DNA from: Bacteroidales bacterium
GTDB lineage: Bacteria; Bacteroidota; Bacteroidia; Bacteroidales; WCHB1-69
Assembly: GCA_017395245.1 (NCBI GenBank)
Contig: JAFPVR010000001.1
Coordinates: 50,601-114,600 of the forward strand
Reading direction: 5' to 3'
Length of the DNA: 64,000 nt
The position numbers and the translations under genes were made by a program. Shown here in pieces: positions 27,451-36,292 of this stretch; position 1 is the first letter of the stretch; every line of letters starts with the position of its first letter. The notes beneath the pieces were generated by a model that had not been told where the DNA came from, made no database searches, and saw only the letters and a list, made by a program, of their open reading frames with translations.

Positions 27451-27478
27451 GCGACGTCTATGTGGCGATTTTTTCACC

Positions 27479-28750
27479 TCAGTATCTGTACTTTTCGTTC
27501 CAGCAACTCTTAAGATAGCGGCGCAACTCGTTCTCGCGGGGATTGTTCTGCGGTTCATAGAGCGTGGTGCCGGCAATCTGCTCAGGCAGGAACTCCTGGT
27601 TCACGAAGTTGTGTTCGAAGTCATGGGCATACTGATAACCCTTGTGGTAACCGAGCTCCTTCATAAGCTTGGTCGGGGCATTGCGGATATGCAACGGCAC
27701 GGGCAGGTCGCCAGTCTGCTTGACGAGTGCGATAGCATTGTCAATGGCCATGTAGGAGGCGTTGCTCTTGGGCGAAGAAGCCAGATACACAGCGGTTTGC
27801 GAAAGCACAATGCGGGCTTCCGGCATCCCGATGACATTGACGGCCTGAAAGCAGTTGTTGGCTAACAATAGCGCGTTAGGATTGGCGTTACCGATGTCCT
27901 CGGAGGCGAGAATCACCATGCGGCGGGCGATGAAGAGCGGGTCTTCGCCGGCCACTAACATCCGGGCCAGCCAATAGACCGCCGCGTTGGGGTCGCTGCC
28001 GCGCAACGACTTGATAAAGGCCGATATAATATCGTAGTGCTGCTCACCTTTTTTGTCGTAAATGGCCAGATTCTGTTGGATAACATGGACGATTTGTTCG
28101 CGAGTAAGGGTGATCACGCCATCTACCGGCGGGGTCATCCATGAAACCAACTCAATGGCGTTCAGCAGTTTGCGGGCATCACCGCCGGAGATACGCAAGA
28201 GGGCTTCCGTGTTCTCCAGTTTGATTTTGCAGTTCATCTGCCCTTCGAGATAGGCGATGGCGGTTTGCAGCAACTGTTCCAAATTCTCCTTGGAGAGGCC
28301 CTTCAGAACATAGACTTGGCAGCGGGAGAGCAACGGGGAGATAACCTCGAAGGAGGGGTTCTCCGTAGTGGCACCGATAAGCGTAACCACGCCCTGCTCC
28401 ACCGCGCCAAGCAATGAATCCTGCTGCGACTTGGAAAAACGGTGAATTTCGTCGATGAAGAGAATACAGCGCCGTTCGGACTTCTTGGCCTTGTCAATGA
28501 CCTCACGGATATCCTTCACGCCACTGCTGATGGCACTGAGGGTGAAGAACTCGGCATCAATGGCATTGGCGATGAGCAGCGCAAGGGTGGTCTTGCCCAC
28601 GCCGGGCGGCCCCCAGAAAATCATCGACTGGATGTTGCCGCTCTCGATGGCTGTGCGCAACACCGCCCCCTCACCCATCAGGTGCTCCTGACCGATGTAG
28701 CCCTCAATCGAATGCGGGCGAAGAATTTCTGCCAACGGCTGCTTCTGCAT
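27479..28750 (-). CDS. rarA: Replication-associated recombination protein A
   Basis: A 423-residue AAA+ ATPase related to clamp loaders that acts at stalled forks. Walker A is GPPGVGKTT near residue 50 and Walker B is CILFIDEIHRF near 105. The sensor block LIGATTENPSFEV and the C-terminal MgsA-type region (YWLARMLVAGEDPLFIARR) follow. The frame can start at 28765, but that ATG lies at the predicted transcription start, so ATG 28750 (MQKQPLAEILRP) is preferred. PorP/SprF-like follows downstream. Confidence 0.93.
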   Translation of the reverse strand: MQKQPLAEILRPHSIEGYIGQEHLMGEGAVLRTAIESGNIQSMIFWGPPGVGKTTLALLIANAIDAEFFTLSAISSGVKDIREVIDKAKKSERRCILFIDEIHRFSKSQQDSLLGAVEQGVVTLIGATTENPSFEVISPLLSRCQVYVLKGLSKENLEQLLQTAIAYLEGQMNCKIKLENTEALLRISGGDARKLLNAIELVSWMTPPVDGVITLTREQIVHVIQQNLAIYDKKGEQHYDIISAFIKSLRGSDPNAAVYWLARMLVAGEDPLFIARRMVILASEDIGNANPNALLLANNCFQAVNVIGMPEARIVLSQTAVYLASSPKSNASYMAIDNAIALVKQTGDLPVPLHIRNAPTKLMKELGYHKGYQYAHDFEHNFVNQEFLPEQIAGTTLYEPQNNPRENELRRYLKSCWNEKYRY

Positions 28751-28770
28751 GACACGGAATTTCAAGCGTG

Positions 28771-28778
28771 CAAAGATA
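28771..28778 (-). promoter_or_regulatory. -7 promoter box of rarA
   Basis: TATCTTTG on the minus strand, 20 bases before the preferred ATG at 28750. An octamer repeat tract begins 10 bases upstream of it. Confidence 0.65.
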
Positions 28779-28788
28779 CATTTTTTGA

Positions 28789-28836
28789 GGTTACACGGTT
28801 AAAAGGTTACACGGTTAAAAGGTTACACGGTTAGGG
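28789..28836. repeat. 16-bp tandem repeat built of two 8-mers
   Basis: GGTTACAC and GGTTAAAA alternate for six 8-bp units (the last is GGTTAGGG). The tract runs straight into the 22-bp repeat array and lies just upstream of the rarA promoter. Confidence 0.8.
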
Positions 28837-28940
28837 CATTGGCCGATGCGTATATAGGCATTGGCCGATGCGTATATAGGCATTGACCAATGAGTATATA
28901 GGCATTGGCCGATGCGTATATAGGCATTTTTTGGCCAATG
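28835..28940. repeat. 22-bp tandem repeat array (4 full copies plus a partial)
   Basis: Units start at 28835, 28857, 28879 and 28901, with a partial at 28923. Each unit has GGCATTGGCCGATG, a near-palindrome, followed by CGTATATA. The third copy carries GACCAATGAG. The copies are contiguous without spacers. The array fills the gap between rarA and ksgA. Confidence 0.85.
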
Positions 28941-28985
28941 TGTGTGATTACCGTTTGTGGGGTAAAGGCGTGGTGCGCAACGTCC

Positions 28986-29744
28986 CTACAATTTGGAGGT
29001 CAGGTACTCGAAATCCTGCAACGACAATTGCTCGGCGCGTTTCGTGAAGAGCGGCTCGCTTTCGACGAATGCCTTGTCGAAGGGCAGATTTTGCAAGGCG
29101 TTGCGGAGGGTTTTGCGGCGGTAGTTGAAGGCCGTTTTCACTACTGTGCGGAAAGTCTTCTCGTCGCAATGCAGCCGCTTGTCGAAGTTGCGGGTAAGGC
29201 GGATGACGGCGGACTTCACCTGCGGCGGCGGCGTGAACTCGTACTCCTGCACGGTAAACAAGTACTCCGCATCGTAATAGGCTTGTAACAAAACACTTAG
29301 AATGCCGTACTGCTTGTTGCCCGCGTGGGCGCACACCCGGTCGGCCACCTCCTTCTGGAACATGCCCACCACCTCCACCACGGTCTCCTTCTCGTCCAAG
29401 ACCTTGAAAAGAATTTGCGAGGAGATGTTGTAGGGGAAGTTGCCCACAATCACCTTCGGGCCTTCATAGAACTGCGATAAGGAGTATTGCAGGAAGTCGC
29501 CGTGCATCAGGTTGTTGCCCAACTCTGGATAGTGAACTTGCAGATACTCAATGGATTCCTCATCCAACTCGATGACGGCAAACTGCGGGAACTCGCGCTG
29601 CAGGAGATACTGCGTCAACACGCCCATACCCGGCCCTATCTCCAACACATGCGCGTCGGGCGTGAGGATGGCATCTGCAATGTCCATCGCTATCGCCTGA
29701 TTATTCAGAAAATGTTGTCCTAACCGTTTTTTTGCTCGTACCAT
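28986..29744 (-). CDS. rsmA: 16S rRNA dimethyladenosine transferase
   Basis: A 252-residue S-adenosylmethionine enzyme (KsgA) that dimethylates two adjacent adenines near the 3' end of 16S rRNA late in 30S assembly. RLGQHFLNN at residues 7-15, EIGPGMGVLTQYLL near 35 and the catalytic NFPYNIS near 100 are diagnostic, and the length is normal. The preceding gene on this strand (SNF2 helicase) ends 101 bases upstream, and that gap holds a heptamer tract. The 22-bp repeat array lies downstream. Confidence 0.95.
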   Translation of the reverse strand: MVRAKKRLGQHFLNNQAIAMDIADAILTPDAHVLEIGPGMGVLTQYLLQREFPQFAVIELDEESIEYLQVHYPELGNNLMHGDFLQYSLSQFYEGPKVIVGNFPYNISSQILFKVLDEKETVVEVVGMFQKEVADRVCAHAGNKQYGILSVLLQAYYDAEYLFTVQEYEFTPPPQVKSAVIRLTRNFDKRLHCDEKTFRTVVKTAFNYRRKTLRNALQNLPFDKAFVESEPLFTKRAEQLSLQDFEYLTSKL

Positions 29745-29751
29745 TATTTTG

Positions 29752-29793
29752 TGATTAGTGATTAGTTAGCAGTGATTAGTTAACAGTTATAGG
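29752..29793. repeat. Heptamer tandem repeat (GTGATTA)
   Basis: Six units in phase: GTGATTA, GTGATTA, GTTAGCA, GTGATTA, GTTAACA, GTTATAG. It lies just upstream of the ksgA start. Confidence 0.75.
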
Positions 29794-29845
29794 GAATCGA
29801 GAGGATTTCCCTTTTGTCCAGTCATCGTTTCATCGTCCATTCGTC

Positions 29846-32371
29846 TCATCGCTTCATCAACTGCCCAATTAGCGTGAACAGATTCCGCACCGACTGTTTG
29901 TCGGGAACGGGGATGTTGACCGTGGTTTTTCCCGTGTCGGGATCCTCTTTGACCAACGTGTTCACCAACTGTTCGGTGGATTCGGGGTTGGAGAGCGTCT
30001 GCACCAAACCTGATAAAAAGGAAACTCCTTGACTGACAAGGTCTTTTGGATCCGTGCCACCACCCACATTCGTTTTCGATGCCGATGCCCCGGAACTATT
30101 AGACGAAGTGTCAGCGTCAGACTTTGGCTCTGTAGAAGGCACAACCAAGCCTTCATTGCTATTGCCAGAGGAACCATCTTCAGAAACGGTAATGGTGAAA
30201 TCCTCTTCGAAGACTGGGTCGTCGAAAAGATCCAACGTTTCGCCGGGCTTAGTAGCAGATTTTTCGGTAGTTTCCGCCACAGAACCAGATTCGGGTTCCT
30301 CCTCCACAAAGCCGGCCACCATGGACATGATGCTTTGGAACTTCTCGTCGTTGGCGAAGATGGTGTCCTCACCGCCGTCCAGCGCCCCTTCGAACAGCGA
30401 GGACTTGAATTTGAGGCGGGCGATCATCTCCTCCTCAAAGCTCTTTGCCGACACAATATTGATTACCTGTATGTTACGCTGCTGCCCGATACGGTAGATG
30501 CGGGCGATGCGCTGCTCCAAAACAGCGGGATTCCAAGGCAAGTCCAGGTTGATAATCACCGAAGCGGCCTGCAAATTCAGTCCTGTGCTGCCCGCATCGG
30601 TGGAAAGGAAGACGCGGCATTCGGGAATGTCCGTGAAATTGTTCACTAAATCCTTGCGCTTGGGTGAAGGAATACCACCGTGCAAATATTCAAACTGTAT
30701 GTTTTTGGCCTTCAGCTCGTAAGCCACTAACCGAGTCATGCGTTCCCATCCGCTGAATATCACCACTTTCTCATCACCGCTCAATATGATATTGTCGAGG
30801 ATGTTCACCAACTCGTCAATCTTGGTGTCGTAGCGGGTTTTCTGGTCTAGGATAAAGCTGCTGTCGCACACCATCCGCATCTTGGAGAGATAGAGCATTA
30901 ACTTTTTACGGTCGGATTCGCTCAGGAAGTGCATCCGCTGCCATTTCAGCACCAACCGCGCCACCTGCCCCTTGAACTCGTCGTGCATCTCCCATTGCTC
31001 CTTAGTCATCGGCACCAACAAGTTTTGATCAATGCGACCGGGCAATTGCAAAGCCACATCGCGCTTGCGACGACGAATCATCACGGGTTTGAGTGCCTCG
31101 CTGATTTCGTTAAGATTCTTATAGCCAACCACTTTACCGTTTTCATTGACAATAATGTGCTTGTCGCGGAACTGATAATAGGGTCCGAGACAGAACTGGT
31201 CGGCAAGCTCCACAATGGAATACAATTCCTCAAGTTTATTCTCCAATGGCGTGCCGGACAGCAGCACCGAGTAAGATGCTTTGATGCGGCGGGCGGAACG
31301 GGCAATTTGCGTGTCCCAGTTTTTCAGCCGCTGCACCTCATCCATAATCACCATGTCAACTTCCATCTGCTCAAGCACTTTGAGGTCATTGGAAATGGAG
31401 TTGTATGACACGATCTTGTACGGCTGCGGCATCTCGTACTGCTCGCAACGTTTCACGTGCGAACCTTCCACAACCAGCACCTCGCAGCCGGTAAACCGCT
31501 CAATTTCGCGCTTCCACTGATATTTGAGGGAGGTGGGGCAGATAATCATCACGTTCTCCACAAAGCCCTCACGGCGCAACAGTTCGGCTGTGGCGATGGC
31601 TTGAATGGTCTTACCGAGACCCATTTCATCGGCGATAATGGCATGACCGGCTTGAGCAGCAAACAACACACCCTCTTTTTGATATGGATAGAGGGTGGCG
31701 TTGCGCAGAAGCCCGTCCAAAGATTCGTCCACATACTTGTTCTGGATTACGCGCTGTCTGCGGATGGCCTCGCGGTGTGCGACTACAAAGTCCATCGCAT
31801 CGGGATAGCAGCGAAAATTCGGGTCAATACGGGCCGCTTCCGAAAGAAACAGGTCGAAATGCGGATAGGCACTCTCTAAAAGATGCCCTTCCGAATCAAA
31901 ATATCCTTTCGCAAGGGTTTGGAACTGTCTACGGTGATCGCTGCCGATGCGGATAGAGACCTGACGGCCGTTCCGGTAAGAGAGATAAACAGAGGTGTAG
32001 GCCGGCGTAAAGACATGCGGGCGGATTTGGTTTAGCTCCAACTTCAGCTTGACACTCTCGATATGTTTGCAAGTACCCAACTGCGAGGTCTTGAAGTCCA
32101 TGCAGGAGCAGAAATTCCAAGGGCTTCCGGCGCCGCGATAGACCACTTTGTATTCCTGTTTCTTATTGGGGTTGAAAACCTTATACTCACCAGGACAAAG
32201 CTTATCATCCACAGCAACCACGCCCAGCGGTTCCCGTTCGGCCATCTGTTTGCGCAGGGTGCGCTGCCACTCCTCCAAGGTCATGTTCCACGGTTTGACA
32301 ATGTGACTGATACGCACGGGCATCCTGTCCTTCTTTTCGGAAGACTTGGTCTTCTTTTTTTGTTGAGCCAT
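29846..32371 (-). CDS. SWIM-domain SNF2/Rad54-family helicase
   Basis: 841 residues. A SWIM-type zinc finger (CSCMDF then GTCKHIE) lies near residues 92-108. The SNF2 ATPase follows, with motif I DEMGLGKTIQAIA near 250, motif II IMDEVQRLKNW, and in lobe 2 STDAGSTGLNLQAASVI and RIARIYRIGQQ. The last ~190 residues are Ser/Glu-rich and variable, then end in a short Leu-rich region. Bacterial SWIM-SNF2 proteins are DNA-dependent ATPases thought to act in transcription or repair, with no fixed role known. Promoter box at 32456-32463. ksgA follows downstream. Confidence 0.9.
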   Translation of the reverse strand: MAQQKKKTKSSEKKDRMPVRISHIVKPWNMTLEEWQRTLRKQMAEREPLGVVAVDDKLCPGEYKVFNPNKKQEYKVVYRGAGSPWNFCSCMDFKTSQLGTCKHIESVKLKLELNQIRPHVFTPAYTSVYLSYRNGRQVSIRIGSDHRRQFQTLAKGYFDSEGHLLESAYPHFDLFLSEAARIDPNFRCYPDAMDFVVAHREAIRRQRVIQNKYVDESLDGLLRNATLYPYQKEGVLFAAQAGHAIIADEMGLGKTIQAIATAELLRREGFVENVMIICPTSLKYQWKREIERFTGCEVLVVEGSHVKRCEQYEMPQPYKIVSYNSISNDLKVLEQMEVDMVIMDEVQRLKNWDTQIARSARRIKASYSVLLSGTPLENKLEELYSIVELADQFCLGPYYQFRDKHIIVNENGKVVGYKNLNEISEALKPVMIRRRKRDVALQLPGRIDQNLLVPMTKEQWEMHDEFKGQVARLVLKWQRMHFLSESDRKKLMLYLSKMRMVCDSSFILDQKTRYDTKIDELVNILDNIILSGDEKVVIFSGWERMTRLVAYELKAKNIQFEYLHGGIPSPKRKDLVNNFTDIPECRVFLSTDAGSTGLNLQAASVIINLDLPWNPAVLEQRIARIYRIGQQRNIQVINIVSAKSFEEEMIARLKFKSSLFEGALDGGEDTIFANDEKFQSIMSMVAGFVEEEPESGSVAETTEKSATKPGETLDLFDDPVFEEDFTITVSEDGSSGNSNEGLVVPSTEPKSDADTSSNSSGASASKTNVGGGTDPKDLVSQGVSFLSGLVQTLSNPESTEQLVNTLVKEDPDTGKTTVNIPVPDKQSVRNLFTLIGQLMKR

Positions 32372-32455
32372 AATCTATTTCAGTGCTTATTTACAACTTG
32401 ATTATCAAAAAAAATGCCTGATTTTCTACTGCATGTAATCAAGGCATATTGGCCG

Positions 32456-32463
32456 CAAAGGTA
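32456..32463 (-). promoter_or_regulatory. -7 promoter box of the SNF2 helicase
   Basis: TACCTTTG on the minus strand followed by CGGCC, 85 bases before the helicase ATG. Confidence 0.6.
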
Positions 32464-32471
32464 CATATTTT

Positions 32472-32684
32472 TCGAATATCGACCGCTCCTTCCGACAGGG
32501 CAACATCTATGAAGACAACTTGCTGGATGTCTGGGACAACCGCTTCCACGTCATGCGCGATCGCACCTGGATGCGCTGCGGAATGTGCGCCTCCTGCAAA
32601 GACTTCAAACAATGTCTCGGCGGCGCCATGCACCTGCGACCAATGTTAGGGGAGCCGATTCGGAGGTGCTATAATTTCAAATAA
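32472..32684 (+). pseudogene. 3' remnant of a radical SAM/SPASM protein
   Basis: About 70 codons remain in one frame, ending at TAA 32682-32684. The text includes RQGNIYEDNLLDVWDNRF, then RDRTWMRCGMCASCKDF and CLGGAMHLRP, with a final Cys in RRCYNFK. The spacing C-x2-C-x5-C plus GGAMH is that of the C-terminal SPASM region of Bacteroidales radical SAM proteins. The radical SAM core that should lie upstream is absent: the SNF2 promoter starts within 16 bases of the first recognisable codon. There is no start codon with context. This is the only content seen in the 408-base gap 32372-32779 besides that promoter, a 26-bp palindrome and a heptamer tract. Confidence 0.7.
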
Positions 32685-32729
32685 CCCCAAATCGAGTGGG
32701 CTTAGGTGGACTCGGGTATGACTTGGTTA

Positions 32730-32755
32730 TAGAGACGCAAAATTTTGCGTCTCTA
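32730..32755. repeat. Perfect 26-bp palindrome
   Basis: TAGAGACGCAAAA is followed directly by its reverse complement. It lies 25 bases after the stop codon of the GSCFA gene, read on the minus strand, and could work as a terminator hairpin, but no T-run follows. Confidence 0.8.
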
Positions 32756-32756
32756 C

Positions 32757-32777
32757 TTGAAACCTGAAACTTGAATC
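32757..32777. repeat. Heptamer tandem repeat (TTGAAAC)
   Basis: Three units: TTGAAAC, CTGAAAC, TTGAATC. Same family as 2192-2219. It ends 2 bases before the GSCFA stop codon. Confidence 0.65.
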
Positions 32778-32779
32778 CC

Positions 32780-33640
32780 TTATCTGAACTTCCGGTGGTT
32801 CAGAAACCGATTCTCCTTCTCTATCTCCACCATCCGCGCCCGAGTCTCCTCGGTGAAAAACGACTCCGCCAACTTTTCCTCCAAATAGCTGACCGCCATC
32901 TCGTTGGGGTGGCAGAGGTCTTTGGCGTAGAAACGGTAGTCGCGCAGGTCGTCCATGAGGTACTCGTAAGCGGGAAAATAGTAGGAGAACTCATTGTCAA
33001 CAAGCTTTTCCACGGCCAACAGCAACACGGACTTGCTCAGGGCGTTTTCGTGCGCGCCGTCGCCCAAATGCCGCACCGGGCTCACCGTGAAGATGACCTT
33101 CATGTCGGGACAAGCCTCTTTCAACAGCGACAACGTGGTATTCCATTGTGACACAATCTTTTTCACGTCCAATCGGATTCGGTCGAACTGGTGGTTCGGA
33201 ATTTTGTGGCAGTTGGAGACGATGAGGTCGCGGGGGATGAACTTGTAGCAGAACGCCGTGCCGAAAGTGACGAACAGGTAGCGCGTGCGATGCAGGAAGT
33301 CCGCACATTGCTCCAAATTCTCGTCGATGTTGGCCTCGAACTCCTCGAAATTCTCCTTGGAAAAACGGCCATGGTGCGCGAAACTCACCCAGAGGTCACG
33401 GTACTTGTAGAAATACCGATTTTTGTCGAAAAGATCGGGCTGGAGCATGAAACGCAACGCCCGGTCGATGGAAACGGGGTTGAAGAGCACACCGAACGGA
33501 TTTGACAGCACATCGAAGCGGTGCGCGTCGAAATAGTGGCCCATATTGTCGGAAAAACAGGAGCCCACAAGCATCACCGGGTCGGACTCGCCGATGTGGA
33601 ACGGGTATTGCGGGGCGGGGATAGCGGTTCTGAACTGCAT
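32780..33640 (-). CDS. GSCFA-domain protein
   Basis: 286 residues. The name-giving motif appears as VGSCFSDNMG near residue 26, and a late KDLCHPNEMA fits the catalytic-type Asp-x-x-His block of SGNH/GDSL-like hydrolases, to which GSCFA proteins are related. There is no signal peptide. The natural substrate of the family is not known. It starts 6 bases after the UvrD/PcrA gene on the same strand, so the two are almost certainly co-transcribed, a linkage without an obvious functional reason. Confidence 0.88.
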   Translation of the reverse strand: MQFRTAIPAPQYPFHIGESDPVMLVGSCFSDNMGHYFDAHRFDVLSNPFGVLFNPVSIDRALRFMLQPDLFDKNRYFYKYRDLWVSFAHHGRFSKENFEEFEANIDENLEQCADFLHRTRYLFVTFGTAFCYKFIPRDLIVSNCHKIPNHQFDRIRLDVKKIVSQWNTTLSLLKEACPDMKVIFTVSPVRHLGDGAHENALSKSVLLLAVEKLVDNEFSYYFPAYEYLMDDLRDYRFYAKDLCHPNEMAVSYLEEKLAESFFTEETRARMVEIEKENRFLNHRKFR

Positions 33641-33646
33641 ATTCTG

Positions 33647-36031
33647 TTATTTGGGTATCAGTAACTTAGCGAATTTAAGGACTAACGTTTTGGTGCCGAC
33701 GGTGTCGAAAGCGACCACAGCGCGGGCATCGGGGCCAACGCCATCGACCGTCTGCACGCGGCCGAAACCGAACTTACCATGATAGACCCGAACACCAGGC
33801 TGGATAGCCTCCGGAGCGGCCAGCTCCCCAATCTGATCGAGCTGTACCTCCGTCTTGGTCTTCACCACCGGCTTTTGCACGGAAGGCATTGTCGGGGCGG
33901 GCTTTTTCACCTCCCGTCGGTAACCACCTGACGACGAATACGATCCCGAGCTGAACCGGAACGAATCCGACGAGGATTCCGACGAAGAACGACCGAAAAT
34001 ACCGCTGCCTTCGGATGCTTTCATCGTGACTTTCAGGAAGCGGGTGGGAATTTCGTCGAGGAAGCGGCTGTCCTCGCACGGGCGGCGCTGCCCGTACTGG
34101 AACCGTGACATCGCCATGGTAAGGAACACCTGTTTGCGGGCGCGGGTGAGCGCAACGTAAAACAAACGCCTTTCCTCTTCCATCTCATGCCGCGAGTCAA
34201 GGCTCAGCGACGACGGGAAAAGGTTCTCCTCCATACCCGACACAAACACGTAGTCAAACTCCAATCCCTTGGCCGAGTGGATGGTCATCAAACGCACCAC
34301 ATTGTCATCAGCATCTTCACCTTTCTTGTTGAGATCCCGCTCATCCAAGAGAGAAACGGACTCCATATACTGGTCAAGCGACGGGAAATAGGTTTCGAGC
34401 ATCTCGCCAGTCTCCTCGTTGAGGATATTCTCGGGCTCGCGCTCGGTAAAGCTTTTCATAGCATTCAGCAACTCATTGACATGGTCCACACGCTCCTTCT
34501 CCTCGATATTCTCGCTCAACGCCTGCGCCACGCCGGATTTGGAGACAATCTGCGAGCCAAGCTCGTAGGCATCCTTTTTGGTGATCTGGGCGGAAAAACC
34601 GTCGATTAGGGCAGCGAAATCGCGCATTTTGGCCATTACACCGCCGTTAAGCCCGGTATTGAAGTTCTCAGGATTCGCCACTACATCCCACATCGGTACG
34701 CGAGCCTGCTGGGCGGCTGCGGCCACACGCGCCACGGTCGTATCCCCGATGCCACGCATGGGGAAGTTGATGACCCGCCGCAAGGACTCTTCATCGTAAT
34801 GGTTGATGACGAGTCGGAAATAGGCCAGCACCGTCTTGATTTCCTTGCGGTTATAGAACGAAATGCTGCCAAAAATCTTGTAGGGGATATGCCGTTTCAC
34901 CATCGCCTCCTCCAGCGCCCGCGACTGCGTGTTGGTGCGGTAAAGGATGGCGAACTGACCGTTCTCGATATGGTCGCGCATCTGCAGCTCGAAAATCTTG
35001 TCGGCAATCTCCTGCGCCTCGTCCAGGTCGCTACCGGCTCGGATAATCTCAATTTTCGCGCCCTCGTCATTGTCTGTCCACACATCCTTGGGCATACGGT
35101 CCTTGTTGTGCTTAATCACCTCGTTGGCCGCATTGACGATATTCTGCGTGGAACGGTAATTTTGTTCCAACTTGAAGATGCGCGTGCCTGGATAGTCGCG
35201 CTTGAAGTTGAGAATATTCTGAATGTCGGCGCCCCGGAAGCCGTAAATGCTCTGTGCATCGTCGCCCACCACACAAATGTTGTGGTTCAAGGCAGCCAAC
35301 CGCTTAATAATCAGGTATTGTGCATAGTTAGTGTCCTGGTACTCGTCGATGAGGATGTACTGGAAACGGTTCTGGTATTTGAACAACGCTTCGGGCGAGT
35401 CACGCAGGAGGACGTTCATAAAGTAGAGCAGATCGTCAAAATCCATCGCATTGGCCTTGTGCAGCCGGTCGTTGTATTTGGCGAAAATCTGCGAAATCAT
35501 CGGCTTGTTCGACATGCGGTCGTTGGCCTGGATCTCAGGGTTGTCCGCGTACTCCTGCGCTGAAAGCAGACTGGCCTTGGCCATGGAGATGCGGTTCAAC
35601 ACAAAACCGGGCGTGTACTGCTTGGGATCGAGACCCAGCTCCTTGATGATGCTCTTGATGAGCGATTTGGAATCGTCCGTGTCGTAAATGGTGATATTGG
35701 TGGAGAAACCGATCTTTTCAGCCTCCACGCGAAGGATACGGTAGAATACGGAGTGGAAAGTTCCCATGGTAACCGACTTGGCGAGGTCGCCCCCGACAAG
35801 GTTGATAATACGCTCGCGCATCTCCGCTGCGGCTTTATTGGTGAAAGTTAGCGCCAAAATCCGGTACGGACTGATGTTATTAACAGCTAACATGTACGCG
35901 ATACGGTACGTCAGCACGCGGGTCTTGCCAGAGCCTGCACCCGCCAAAACCATCACAGGGCCCTCGGTTTGCGTCACCGCCACCTGCTGCTGCTCATTCA
36001 ATTCAGCTAAAATCCGCTCTTCTGGTGTCAT
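33647..36031 (-). CDS. UvrD/PcrA-type 3'-5' DNA helicase
   Basis: 794-residue superfamily 1A helicase. Motif I is AGAGSGKTRVLTYRI near residue 30, motif II DEYQDTN near 228, motif III VVGDDAQSIYGFRGA near 254 and motif V TIHSAKGLEFDYVFV near 560. After a Ser-rich linker the last ~60 residues hold GVRVYHGKFGFGRV, the Tudor-like RNA-polymerase-binding tail of PcrA/UvrD. This supports a role in nucleotide-excision repair and in clearing stalled polymerase. No promoter box was found in the upstream gap. GSCFA follows after 6 bases. Confidence 0.93.
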   Translation of the reverse strand: MTPEERILAELNEQQQVAVTQTEGPVMVLAGAGSGKTRVLTYRIAYMLAVNNISPYRILALTFTNKAAAEMRERIINLVGGDLAKSVTMGTFHSVFYRILRVEAEKIGFSTNITIYDTDDSKSLIKSIIKELGLDPKQYTPGFVLNRISMAKASLLSAQEYADNPEIQANDRMSNKPMISQIFAKYNDRLHKANAMDFDDLLYFMNVLLRDSPEALFKYQNRFQYILIDEYQDTNYAQYLIIKRLAALNHNICVVGDDAQSIYGFRGADIQNILNFKRDYPGTRIFKLEQNYRSTQNIVNAANEVIKHNKDRMPKDVWTDNDEGAKIEIIRAGSDLDEAQEIADKIFELQMRDHIENGQFAILYRTNTQSRALEEAMVKRHIPYKIFGSISFYNRKEIKTVLAYFRLVINHYDEESLRRVINFPMRGIGDTTVARVAAAAQQARVPMWDVVANPENFNTGLNGGVMAKMRDFAALIDGFSAQITKKDAYELGSQIVSKSGVAQALSENIEEKERVDHVNELLNAMKSFTEREPENILNEETGEMLETYFPSLDQYMESVSLLDERDLNKKGEDADDNVVRLMTIHSAKGLEFDYVFVSGMEENLFPSSLSLDSRHEMEEERRLFYVALTRARKQVFLTMAMSRFQYGQRRPCEDSRFLDEIPTRFLKVTMKASEGSGIFGRSSSESSSDSFRFSSGSYSSSGGYRREVKKPAPTMPSVQKPVVKTKTEVQLDQIGELAAPEAIQPGVRVYHGKFGFGRVQTVDGVGPDARAVVAFDTVGTKTLVLKFAKLLIPK

Positions 36032-36130
36032 TTTGTTTCGAAAGTTGAATTGTTTAAAATTAAGAATTAATTGTTAAAATGTACTTAGAAAAAAATTATC
36101 AACACAGTGAATTTGGTTGAAAATTTTACT

Positions 36131-36138
36131 ATCTTTGC
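36131..36138 (+). promoter_or_regulatory. Plus-strand -7 box without a downstream gene
   Basis: TATCTTTG followed by CC on the strand opposite to both flanking genes. The only thing it could transcribe is the inverted-repeat element at 36159-36256. Confidence 0.5.
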
Positions 36139-36158
36139 CATGTCAGAAACAAAGACAA

Positions 36159-36256
36159 AAGGGCTGTCGGTAAGTCCCACCTATTTTACACATTATCATT
36201 AATCCCACCTATCAGTTTATTTGGCAATTACTCAATAAAAAATCCGACAGCCCTTT
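36159..36256 (+). other. Possible small RNA or mini-transposon remnant with 13-bp terminal inverted repeats
   Basis: AAAGGGCTGTCGG (36159-36171) and CCGACAGCCCTTT (36244-36256) are perfect inverted repeats enclosing 72 bases. Inside, TCCCACCTAT occurs twice as a direct repeat (36176 and 36204). No ORF is present. The plus-strand -7 box 21 bases upstream and the end stem would suit a ~110-base transcript. The GGGCTGTC start also resembles insertion-sequence ends, so a MITE is the alternative. Confidence 0.4.
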
Positions 36257-36263
36257 ATAATAC

Positions 36264-36291
36264 AGAATGTAGCATGCAGAATTAAGAATAT
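36264..36291. repeat. Heptamer tandem repeat (AGAATnn)
   Basis: Four units: AGAATGT, AGCATGC, AGAATTA, AGAATAT. The tract ends one base before the stop codon of the P-loop kinase gene. Confidence 0.6.
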
Positions 36292-36292
36292 T

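Noticed and set aside
27451-27576. Longer N-terminus of the PorP/SprF-like protein
   Set aside because: The added residues are Arg-rich, overlap the 3' end of rarA, and would hide the signal peptide.
28835-28940. 22-bp repeats considered as a CRISPR array
   Set aside because: The copies are contiguous with no unique spacers, and no cas gene is present.
36159-36256. Complete insertion sequence
   Set aside because: Inverted ends are present, but there is no transposase reading frame between them.
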